From the NCBI GenBank assembly GCA_009823505.1, contig VZQC01000334.1, positions 454,644 through 518,643 of the forward strand: a stretch of DNA of 64,000 nucleotides. Reading direction: 5' to 3'. Under the pieces are notes generated by a model. That model ran no database searches and had not been told where the DNA came from. It saw only the letters and a program-made list of their open reading frames with translations. How positions within the stretch are numbered: position 1 is the first letter of the stretch; every line of letters starts with the position of its first letter. This document shows positions 54,801-64,000 of this stretch, in pieces. The translations under genes and the position numbers were made by a program. Source of the stretch: Rhizomys pruinosus. Lineage: Eukaryota; Chordata; Mammalia; Rodentia; Spalacidae.

Positions 54801-57800
54801 AATAGCAACTTTATGTCTCTACCATAAATAGAAAATACCATTATTTGTCTACTGTGAAAAGGAAGCAAACAGTCATTAAAATGAAAACGCACTCGTTTGT
54901 GTACGACCTACAATCACCTGACTTGTTTTCAGTGGGGGGACGAAAATCACGATGAGGGAGACCCTGGGGAGCAAAGCCCTCTGCTCAGTTCACAGAGCTC
55001 CCCAGCCCTGCAGAGAGAGTTCAAGCACAGGAGAGAGCCAGGATGGAAGGTGTAGTAAAACTCCCCCCAACGGTATTCAGATGGAGGTGAAAGTCTGTGT
55101 TTACCATTACCAGGAAGATGCTGAGGACTGAGGGACACATTGTCCACAGCACAAGGATGGGTGCCCATGTAAGGGAAGTCTGGACAAAGCCAAGGTCCTT
55201 CCAAAGCATGACTAGCCCAGGGTTTAGCGTTAACCTTGGTGACACAAGCCTGGGTCATCAGAGAGCATCATCTGCTCAGTCCTCACCAGAACATTGACTT
55301 GAATAAAGAAAGATAAGGAGAGGTAGAAACATTTCATTAAAGTCGCAGGGGCTCTAGCAGCTCCGGCGGGAAAGTAACTGTATTTGGAGTAGGAGATGAC
55401 TGAGGGGCCCTAGTGGGCCTCAGATTGCTCAAGGTGAGACTATTATTCATCCAAAGAGGGAAGGAGAAGGGAAGAGAGGAAAAGACTGGAGCCAGAAAGA
55501 AGAGTGTCCGAGGAAAGGAGGAGTTGACCCACATTCCAAAGAGCTGCCCTCTGGTACCCCAGAGCCCACCACAGAGCTATCATCTGGGTCCATGGTGCCC
55601 AGAGCTCCTTAGGGCTGAGTGTCCAGGATGGAGAAGAAGCATGCTACTGGAATGGCCAGAAGGCATGTCACAGTCAGTGTGGGTGATGGCAGACAGGAGG
55701 CAGAGAGGGGGGCCAGCAAGTGTCCCACTTTTTGAGATCAGAAACCAGTGGAATCCTGATCTGTTTTGACCTTTTTCCTTAACTGCCTCTATTTCCCCAC
55801 CCAGAAAGTGCAAGCCACATAAATAGTGTTTAAGCTCTGAAGCTATGGAGAAGATTCAGTCTGAAAAGAGAGACGTTTACATCAGAGGGCATCGCTGGCA
55901 GTTAATACAGACTGAGCATCCCTCATCTGAAAACCCCAAATCTAGCATGTTCCAACAAAATTGGAAGTTCTACAAAACCTAACACTTTGTGATCATCATG
56001 AATTTGTCCCAATGGATATATCCACTAGCAAACTTACTGTCAGCCCCTCCAGACCTACATGAGACCCTTCCAGGAGCTGTCCTTCGGTCCAGAGCTGACT
56101 TGTGACCTGCACACATGTTGGCTATGGCTTTCTCCCCCTGGCTTCCATCTGCATTTGGCCAGTGGAGGCTTCTGGTGGCAAGCAGGAAGTAGCGAAGAGA
56201 ATGGGATAAAGGCAGTAAGTCTTGGCTTCCTCCTGCAGTGGTAGTGTCCATTGGCTGTGTCCAGTGGGCAGTGTCCCATGTCCATTTCCCTCTCCTAAAA
56301 GACCAGCTGCTGCCACACAGCCCTCATGGTATGGTATCCCTTGAACCTCAGGATGGCTGTCCTCCCAAGCAATACGGCCCCGCTGTCACAGTGCCGGGAC
56401 AGTGCAGTCTTCCGAGGCTAGCCTTATTCCTGCCCACACCTTTCCAAGGGCTTCCTTATTCAACTTCTCTCACATTACTCGGTTTGACAGCCTCATCTTA
56501 TCATTCTTTTTTTGTCTCTGTATATATGTGTGGTAGATATGCATGTATGTTCACATGCATGGGGTACATATGTGTGGATGCACATGCATGCAAGGAGAGA
56601 GACTGAGGCAGGCCCCTTGCTCAACCTGGAGCACCCCAATTTATCCAGTCTAGCTAGCCAACCCCACTCCCCTTCTTCCTTCCTGCAGTGGCTCTATCAC
56701 AGTCACAGGCGGAAGCCAAGCCTGGCTCTGGACTACTTTATTCCCTCACCCAGGTCTTTCTGCCCACTCCTACTTGGGAGCAAGGCTGCTGGTCCATACT
56801 GTCTTCTGAAGTCTTGTTCTCATGTAGCGCAGTGTCTCACAGCTCAGTTCTCCCTAACCCCCCCCCAAGGTCTTCTCAACACCTGACTTAAAGCATCACC
56901 ATCATCTGCAGAATTAAAAGAGTCATCACTCATGCCAATGATCGGTGACTACTGTGCAGCCTGAACAATCCCTACATCACCATATACTTACCTTTACTTA
57001 TGCACAGATTGAGGGGATAACAGAGTACCATGCCAGGCTTTGCCAAGAGGCCCAAGATATTTTGATTTCCAATATCCAGATCAAACTAACAATAGGAGCT
57101 TAGTATACATCATTTCATCTTTCTCTAAAATATGGGGAGATATTTACATCTTCTCCATCAAAGAAAAACACACCTAGTTCTATAAGTACAGAAGTAACAA
57201 CTGTCAATAAACCAAGGTTGCAAAGAGCCAGTAATTCTCTGCTTTCCTGTGCTGTGCTGTGCTGTGGAAGTTGCTGTTGTGAGAGTACACCTCCCTCCCC
57301 CAAATGAATAATGTAAGCAGAAAATAAATAACTCGGAGTTCAACTTCCATGCTGGCCAGCCAAGAGGCCCTCCAGAGAGGGAGTGAGGCCCTCCATGCAG
57401 CTTCTCAGCAGGGTCCAAATGATATTAGCCAATTAGAGAGCAGGCTCCTGAGCACTTTGTTCTCAGCAGAGCAAACAGAGAAGAATGTTTAAGTTCCCTG
57501 GGAGAGAGAATCTTTCACTGGAGAGACTCACATAATTTCTTGTTTAGGAAAGGTTTAAAGAGATTTGTGCTAGAGTATTTAATCCAAAACCCTGGAACTG
57601 TCCCAGCAGTGGGTATAGATTAAGGGACAGTTGACTTCACACATTGATGTTCCAAATAGAAAGAGGTTATTCTTCCAAAGTGGCAGGGAAACTGGTAAGT
57701 GCCAGCCTCCAACACCAGCTGAGTCGGGGCATAGATCTCACCCTCCTGCAACTTTCAGGAGCTTCTGCAGCAGCTCCTGGCGAGCTGGCTTCTTGCTTCA

Positions 57801-58727
57801 TGGAGGAGACCCCTGGGTGTATGGACACAGAGCACTTTGCAGAAGCAAACACCAGCCCAGTCTGATTTCTCTCAAGGAAATAACTCTATCCTCTCTCTCC
57901 CTATCGCTCTCCCATGCTTGTGTTTTCCGTTCTATTTCACTAGATTTTTAGGCCACAGACTCGGAATGCCTGTACTTGGCAGCAACCCCACAGTCATAAA
58001 ATCCAAGAAGGATTGTTTATTTATAAGAACTCTGCAGTTAGGGTAAGTTCAATAGAATGTTTCGATTTAAAGTAAGCAAGAAGCATTGGGTAATCCATCA
58101 CCAACTTATATTTTCCATTGAGAGAACGGCATTTACCACTCCGCAAATAGCTTCACACTTGCCCCCCCCACCCGTGTTTGCCGAGTCAAATGTCCAGCCA
58201 GTGAGTGTTAGACAGCTCTGAGCGGAAGTGGGTGCATAAATCAAACCTTGGGATTTTGTAGGCAGCAGCAGAGAGCTACAGGAGATGGCCACAAACCTGG
58301 AAAAGAAGGTGACCCCTGACACTCGGAGATCTAAGAATGGGCTCTTCCGGTGAACCGCTGACAGAGCAATTCTGTCGCAAGACAGCCAGCAGACCGTCTG
58401 TAAGGTATAGTGCACACGACCCAGGAAACCACTCCGCTCAGATACGTGAACCGGGACAGCAACAGGAAGGTGGCAGGGCTGGAGAGGGGTCAGTATCGGA
58501 GGAGACTAGCAAGGAGCTGGGATAAGCCTGGGGAGAAACAGCGTGTGAACAAAAGGCGGGAGGGTGAGAAAGGAGCCAAAAGAGCTATGGGTGTGAGTTG
58601 GGCCGAGAGCAAGCCCCAGCTCTGGCCTGCGAGCCCACGGATGGAAGCCCAACCACACAAGTCCCAGCAAGCAGCAGACCCTGCGAGCTCCCCCTGGGGC
58701 ATCAGAGAGCTCAGTTTCACCTTTCTT

Positions 58728-58730
<3 letters not shown>
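54801..58730. other. SINE-poor stretch, no gene proven
   Basis: Nearly 4 kb with no clear B1 or B2. 55905-55990 ('gactgagcatccctcatctg') reads like an old interspersed repeat. 56520-56800 resembles a very old composite SINE in antisense. 57640-57950 and 58337-58790 have open frames of up to 126 codons without domains. I see no splice-supported gene. Confidence 0.35.

Positions 58731-58731
<1 letters not shown>

Positions 58732-58771
<40 letters not shown>
58732..58771. repeat. (TC)n microsatellite
   Basis: About 20 TC units, and the flanking frames of Leu/Ser or Arg/Glu are artefacts. Confidence 0.97.
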
Positions 58772-58778
<7 letters not shown>

Positions 58779-59130
58779 GGGAAGAGTTGATGGCTTCTAT
58801 TTTCTGGGTGTTTCTCTCCCTGCTCATCATAAATCTACATTCTGTCTTGCAGAGGGAAACTTACAAAAGGTTGGATCATTGCCACCTGCTCACAGCAGAA
58901 CGGAAAATAGTGGTGGCACAACCCAGGTCTGGCCCCACACTGAACTGTGTGAAAATGTCATAATATATTAGGAATTATCCAACGCACAATTTCTGTTTTC
59001 TGGATACTTCAATTACTAAGGGATACTTAGGGGGAAAGAATAAGATTTAAAAATGTTCCAAGGAAAAATAGTAAAGAAACAAGGAAGCAATTTTTAATGG
59101 AGTTGGTATTTGACGGTAAAAGAAAATTTG

Positions 59131-59200
59131 TTGGGGATGTAAGTCGATGGTAGAGTGCTCACTTAGCATGCATGAGGCCCAGGGTTTGCCCCCCCCCCCA
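59131..59200 (+). mobile_element. ID element
   Basis: 'ttggggatgtaagtcgatgg', 'tagagtgctcacttagcatg' and 'catgaggcccagggtttg' match an ID SINE with tRNA-type boxes, ending in a C9 run. Confidence 0.85.
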
Positions 59201-59318
59201 GTGAAGAGGAGGAGAAAGGAGAAGAAGGAGGAGAAGGAAAAGGAAGAAGAAAACGAGGAAGAAGAGGAAGAGGAAGAAAAGGAGGAAGAGGAAAAAGAAG
59301 AGGAGAAAGAGAATGAAT
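59200..59318. repeat. (GGARGAA)n purine tract
   Basis: About 118 bp of almost pure A/G with no pyrimidine runs, in the tail position of the ID element. A 60-codon Glu/Lys-rich frame over it is an artefact. Confidence 0.95.
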
Positions 59319-59366
59319 CCTATGTTTGATATAAGAAACATTAAATATTAATCTTTTTTCAAACCC

Positions 59367-59735
59367 TGTAAAACTTCTGGTTTATAACAAGGAATTCTAA
59401 TTGCAACCCCCACGCCCAACACATAAGACTTGTTTATGAAAAAGCCCTGATGTATCCCAAACTTGATAGCCTGGGGAGGAGCCCTTCCCCTCTTCCATCA
59501 ACCAGGAAAGACTGTGAGGTCAGACCCCAGCCAATAAGGAAAAGACTGAGAATTCTTGTGTTAGGAATAAAAACCTACCAATTTTGAGGTTGGGTGTGCT
59601 TGTGCCATCTAAATGAGCATGCCACGCACCCTTTTGCAAAAACAAAAGTTGCCCTGCTGAGTTGCTTTTGCTTTGTTTGCATGTTCTTTGTGTGGCACCG
59701 ATGGGATCCTGGGACCTCAGATTTTATTTCTAACA
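59367..59735 (+). mobile_element. Possible solo LTR, family unknown
   Basis: Starts tgtaaaac and ends ctaaca. A CCAAT box (about 59530) is followed 35 bp later by an AATAAAAACC stretch. Downstream is a C/T- and G-rich part ending 'ggacctcagattttatttct'. This layout resembles a retroviral LTR, but no TSD is found. I would not be surprised if it is something else. Confidence 0.4.
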
Positions 59736-60475
59736 ATTATCAGTAAAACCCAGCAACTGGATACTACAGTAGATACTCAGGTAAGTGTGAAATCAGACAT
59801 CACCAAGTTAGCCCCTGCCCAGTAGGGTTAGGGTTCACCTAATTCTACCTCATAAAAGGGAGAATGAGAGATAAGGCTAGACTCCAGTTCTAATCAGACA
59901 TGAGAATGATAGGCAGTTGTCTTGGACAGGAAGCAAAAAGAAGTTGTGACCAAATACTAGTGAGAATGGACATGCTCAGGAGACATGGGAAAGAAGAAAC
60001 CAAGGTCTCAAAATAAGTTTCAGGTTCCAGTGAGGTGAAAGAAAGTGATGAAAGAGTTGGGGTTTCTCTTGGGTATCTTAGTTAACTTTTTATAAGCATA
60101 AATAAATAACCAGTAAATCTCACTAACATAGAAAATGAATTATTTCTTTTCCTCACACATCGGTAGATCTATAGCACAAGTGATATGGGCTGGTCCCAGC
60201 TGCATGACTCTGCCAGGCCTGGTAGGCTGCCTCCTGTCATGGTGGTTGGGCTGGGGTGTAATGTAGCCATGGCTTGTGGCTTGGCTGGAATACTGGCTGA
60301 TAACACTGCTGCACAGAGCCAGAACTGGCTGGTTGGCCTATACATGTTCTCCTTGGGGTGGAGGCAAAAATGCCAAAATGTAAAACCCATTGCAAATGTA
60401 TTTTTTAGGGTTTTGGTACAATAAGCTGCTGGCTTTCCAGTAGGCAGAGAAAAGGATAGTCAAGCCCAGAGTCAG
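59736..60475. other. Unassigned sequence, no gene seen
   Basis: No repeat or domain recognised. A 79-codon plus frame (60185-60424) is unsupported. Confidence 0.35.
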
Positions 60476-60477
60476 AG

Positions 60478-61280
60478 AGTTAGTATGTCCAAGGGGGGGG
60501 GAGGGTTAGTATGTCCACGGGGGGCAGGCAGAGGGTTAGTATGTTCACGGGGTGGGGGCAAAGGGTTAGTATATCCATGGGGGGGACAGAGGATTAGTAT
60601 ATCCATGGGGGGGAGGGTTAGTATATCCATGGGGGCGAGGGTTAGTATATCCATGGGGGGGCAGAGGTTTAGTATATCCATGGGGGGGGGAGGGTTAGTA
60701 TTCCAGGGGAGGCAGAGGGTTAGTATTCAGGGGGGGCAGAGGGTTAGTATAACCATGGGGGTGCAGAGGGCTAGTATATCCATGGGGGTTGGCAGAGGGT
60801 TAGTATATCTATGGGGGGGAGGGTTAGTATATCCATGGGGGGGAGGGTTAGTATATCCATGGGGGGGCAGAGGGTTAGTATATCCATGGGGGGGCAGAGG
60901 GTTAGTATATCCATGGGGGGAGGGAGTTCAGGAGGGGTTAGTATATCCATGGGGGGGAGGGTTAGTATATCCATGGGGGAGGCAGAGGTTTAGTATATCC
61001 ATGGGGGGGGCAGAGGGTTAGGTATATCCATGGGGGAGGCAGAGGTTTATCCGGTAGTATAACCATGGGGGGGAGGGGGTTAGTATATCCATGGAGGGGA
61101 GAGGGTTAGTATATCCATGGGGGGCAGAGGGTTAGTATATCCATGGGGGGGAGAGGTTAGTATATCCATGGGGGGCAGAGGGTTAGTATATCCATGGGTG
61201 GGAGGGTTAGTATATCCATGGGGGGGCAGAGGGTTAGTATATCCATGGGGGGGCAGAGGGTTAGTATATCCATGGGGGCA
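60478..61280. repeat. G-rich minisatellite, about 30 units of 21-31 bp
   Basis: Core gttagtatatccatggggg, followed by a variable G run and an optional cagagg. Units vary in length mainly by G count and presence of cagag. The first units read gttagtatgtccacgg and the rest gttagtatatccatgg, showing directional homogenisation. Frames of 178 codons (plus) and 60-83 codons (minus) are made by the repeat. Confidence 0.95.
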
Positions 61281-61884
61281 GGGTACAGAGAAAAGAGATG
61301 GAAGGAGTAAATATTTCTGAACAACAATCATCCATCCTTGGGTTTTAAAACATAATAAATTCAGACATTATTATGAATAAAAGGAAAGATATCAAGAGCC
61401 AGCACAGGGCTCAGATTGATGATCATTTTCATCAGGTTGGCTAGAGCCACACTCCCCCCACACCCACCCCACATAAGAAGACCTAAGTTCTAACCCTTGG
61501 ACTTGGTATTTTTCAAAACTGAGAGTACATGAGACCTTTGCACAGGAAGTGCCCAGCAACCTCACTGCATCCAGTCGCTTCCACCCAGATGCCAGCCTCA
61601 CCAACAACACAAGTATCCATAGCACTTCTAAAGTGCAAACTGCACAGCTGTTACCATCTGAATGCTTGGCCCATTTCCCAGAAATGATTATTTTTTAAGT
61701 GTGGAGTGAGGATATATTATTTTTTAAAAATCAATTAAAGGTCAAGTATAAATAGAAACCAACATAAAGACTTGGGATCAGGATGACATATTGATTAGTG
61801 CTAGAAAAACACTTCAACACACTTGCACCACTCTAAATACTTGATGATAAAGTATAGAAATGGGAAAGCCAAGCAGCACTACCA
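61281..61884. other. Unassigned sequence, no gene seen
   Basis: No repeat recognised with confidence. A 77-codon minus frame (61392-61625) has no domain. Confidence 0.35.
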
Positions 61885-62017
61885 GACTCAAAATGAAACA
61901 AAAAGCCCTAGGAAAACAATCTTGCTCACAGCACCCAGGAAGAAAATAAAATGCCCAGGAATAAATTTAACCAAGGAAGTGAAAAACACCTACAAGAAAA
62001 AATTCATAACTGAAGAA

Positions 62018-62053
<36 letters not shown>

Positions 62054-62740
62054 GAGAAAGATTCCCATGTTTGTGGATTGGAGGAGCCAATGTCATTAAA
62101 TTGTCCTTAGTACCCAAAGCAATTTCATACTCGATGCAATATTTATACACCATAAAGATCCACATGACATTCTTCACAGAACTAGAAAAACAATGTTAAA
62201 ATTCATATCAGGCATAAACATCTCTGAATAATCAAGGTTATCTCCAGAAAAAGGACAAAACTAGAGGTACTATATTTTTACCTAAAAATATTCAAAGAAA
62301 CTATAGCAAGCAAAACATCAGACCACCATCATAAAAACACAGACACCAACAGAACAGAATGGGGTGCCAGGAAATCACCCAGCACATTTACAGCCATCTC
62401 ATTCCTGACAAAGATACCAAAAACATACACTGGTCAGAAGACAACCCTTTCAATGAATGGTCAGGGGAAGATTGGGTATGGGTACTACATAAAATTGAAA
62501 CTTGATCCCTATACAAAATCAATTCAAAATGGCTCAAATATCTAAGTGTAAGACATGGTATTAAGAAACTCCTAGAAGGAAAAATAGAAAAGACATGAAG
62601 AATAGGTGACAAGGATTTGGATAAGACTCCAAAAGCATGAGAAGCAAAACCAAAAACAAAATAGACATAATATTATATCACACTAAGAAGCTTCTGCATC
62701 CTCTCTGCCAGCAAACAGTAACTGCCAGTAGTCCTTAAAG
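61885..62740 (+). mobile_element. Old L1 (L1M-like) ORF2 fragment
   Basis: 'cccaggaataaatttaacca', 'cccatgtttgtggattggag', 'cctatacaaaatcaattcaa' and 'gaagcttctgcatcctctct' trace L1 ORF2 from beyond the RT palm towards the C-terminus. A (CA)n tract interrupts it at 62019-62051. Stops are frequent. Confidence 0.75.
62019..62051. repeat. (CA)n microsatellite inside old L1
   Basis: About 16 CA units that grew within the coding remnant. Confidence 0.95.
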
Positions 62741-62793
62741 CAGTGATGGGGCCTTATGAACCTTTCTCCATCTATCATAAATTGTTGTAGGGC

Positions 62794-63017
62794 TGGGGCT
62801 GGAGAGATGGCTCAGTAGTTAACAGTACTGGCTGCTTTTGCAGGTGACCCAGGTTTGGTTCCCAGCACCACATGGTGGCTAACAATCCTCCATAACTCCA
62901 GTTCCAGGGGACTCTGACACCCTCTTCTGACCTCCATGGGCTTTGCACACAGGTACACTTAACATGCATGCAAGCTATATACTCATACACATAAAATGAA
63001 AAATAAAATATTTTAAA
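62794..63017 (+). mobile_element. B2 SINE
   Basis: 'gggctggagagatggctcag' head, 'tttggttcccagcaccacat' and an A-rich tail. Confidence 0.94.
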
Positions 63018-63139
63018 GTGGGGGGCTAAATATGATTAAGATGTATTATATGAAACCAGCAAAAATTTCAATTAAAATACTTTTTTAATAAAGAGAAAAT
63101 TAAAAATAATATAATTTTAAAGACCATTAACAAAACAAT

Positions 63140-64000
63140 AGTAGTAGTTTCCTCTCAAGGGCCTATGACCTCCCCAGCCATGGATTCTTGAGCAGATGTA
63201 CAGAATCAGGCGTGATCTGCCCCCTGTGGAACAGGCTCAAATCCAATCAGAAAGCAGTTGGTTATCCTCATAACAGTCATTCCACTGTCTTCCCTGGAAG
63301 GTCGTTATTGTAGCTTGTAGGATTTGCACCTAGATGAGACTGTTGATGACTTTTCTCCCCCAGAAGTCTGCATAGCACCATCAGGCACTATGAAAGCTAC
63401 CCAGCAGAGAGGAAGCTTCCAGCTCAGTTCCAGCTTGATTGCTCTCTATATTGTTCCCAACATGTGTGGTACCTGCAGCAATAGGGTCTTACCATCTAGT
63501 TCAGGTAGGCAGCAGAGAGCAATGGCAATTGCCTATATTGGGGGCTGAGGGGGTGGGCTCTGGGGCCTTGTGACCAACAACTCATGGGGATTTATCCCAT
63601 ACCTGGCCTATGGTTTCTGGGAACACCATTAGTCACCCATGTAGGGTATATCCTTTCAAACTCTAAAAAAGAATTAACATATGGTTTCCATGTGGCTTTT
63701 TAATAATCCTTTGTTCAGTTGACTGTTCCTCCACCCTCTTTTCTCCCATCTCCCCTCCCTACCACCAATATTCCCCCCCCATTTTCATATATTGTATTCT
63801 ACTCTCCTCTCCTCTCCTCTCCCCTGACCCTTACAGTTCCTTTCCTTCCCCTCTCATGGTCCCTTTCCAGCTTCCTGACATTACAGGGACTCCAAATTAA
63901 ATATGCACATTTACAAGTTTAAATTTTCAGAGCTAGGATCTATATATGAGGGAGCACGTGTGGCCTTTCTGGGCCTGGGTTACCTCACTCAATAGATTTT
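63140..64000 (-). mobile_element. L1 LINE 3' UTR (Lx-like), antisense, cut by window end
   Basis: 'cgtgatctgccccctgtgga', 'gatgacttttctcccccaga' and 'cttccagctcagttccagct' are antisense 3' UTR of a rodent L1. A polypyrimidine tract at 63725-63860 (polypurine on the element's strand) and 'cctgggttacctcactcaat' at the edge mark the approach to the ORF2 end, which lies outside the window. The 74-codon plus frame at 63324 is antisense UTR. Confidence 0.8.
63725..63862. repeat. Polypyrimidine tract with (TCTCC)n
   Basis: C/T-rich run including five TCTCC units near 63805-63823. It is the L1 3' UTR polypurine tract seen on the other strand. Confidence 0.88.

Noticed and set aside
59147..59341. Acidic Glu/Lys-rich small protein and its Leu/Phe-rich antisense
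   Set aside because: Translation of the purine tract behind an ID element.
60485..61021. 178-residue Gly/Arg/Tyr-rich protein
   Set aside because: Product of the G-rich minisatellite. The open frame follows from the repeat sequence and shifts with unit length.
60478..61280. Interstitial telomere array
   Set aside because: GGGTTAG occurs within units but is not tandem TTAGGG. The unit is 21-31 bp and unrelated.
1..64000. Operons, riboswitches, insertion sequences or other bacterial systems
   Set aside because: The repeat content is that of a rodent nuclear genome. No prokaryotic coding density or signals are present.

Overview
This window is nuclear DNA from a mammal, almost certainly a muroid (mouse-like) rodent. 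The evidence is the density of B1, B2, B3/B4-like and ID-type SINEs, rodent-type L1 LINEs whose ORF2 ends in the CX3CX7HX4C motif, and MaLR-class LTRs. Older shared mammalian fossils (MIR, MER5A-like, L1M-like, an MLT1/MST-like LTR) are also present. None of the L1 copies looks like a current Mus or Rattus subfamily to me, but I cannot name the species without a search. I found no host protein-coding gene, RNA gene, CRISPR array or prokaryotic feature that I can defend. The window reads as intergenic or intronic DNA. Nearly every open frame over 60 codons lies in a repeat, a microsatellite or a minisatellite.

Layout. 1-4.6 kb: a degraded antisense L1 whose first 2.7 kb looks unreliable, joined to a sense L1 3' end. 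4.7-11 kb: B1/B2/B3 SINEs and AT-rich sequence. 12.0-14.2 kb: a complete LTR-internal-LTR MaLR element with a 5-bp target duplication. 14.6-18.6 kb: nested SINEs, a diverged tandem duplication and a 21-bp minisatellite. 18.9-20.5 kb: two solo LTRs of one family in inverted orientation. 22.5-24 kb: a young B2 and a 32-bp minisatellite of about 24 copies. 25.4-32.7 kb: two L1 insertions with clear target-site duplications. One is 5'-complete, internally deleted and carries a foreign 1.25-kb block in its 3' UTR. The other is a twin-primed (5'-inverted) copy.

32.7-37.5 kb: SINEs and a third solo LTR. 37.5-42.5 kb: a 5-kb stretch nearly free of SINEs. 42.5-52.5 kb: B2/B1 clusters, an old L1M-like fragment, and a second copy of the unknown 3' UTR block, itself 5'-inverted. 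52.6-62.7 kb: SINE-poor, with a GGA tract after an ID element, a G-rich minisatellite of about 30 units and an old L1 fragment. 63.1-64 kb: an antisense L1 3' UTR cut by the window edge.

No genes act together here. The shared machinery is retrotransposition: L1 activity explains the SINE copies, the twin-primed inversions and the TSDs, and LTR recombination explains the solo LTRs. The best candidate for something undescribed is the repeat seen at 27.8-29.05 kb and 42.95-43.44 kb. Family names come from recognition by eye. RepeatMasker with a lineage-specific library would be the decisive check.
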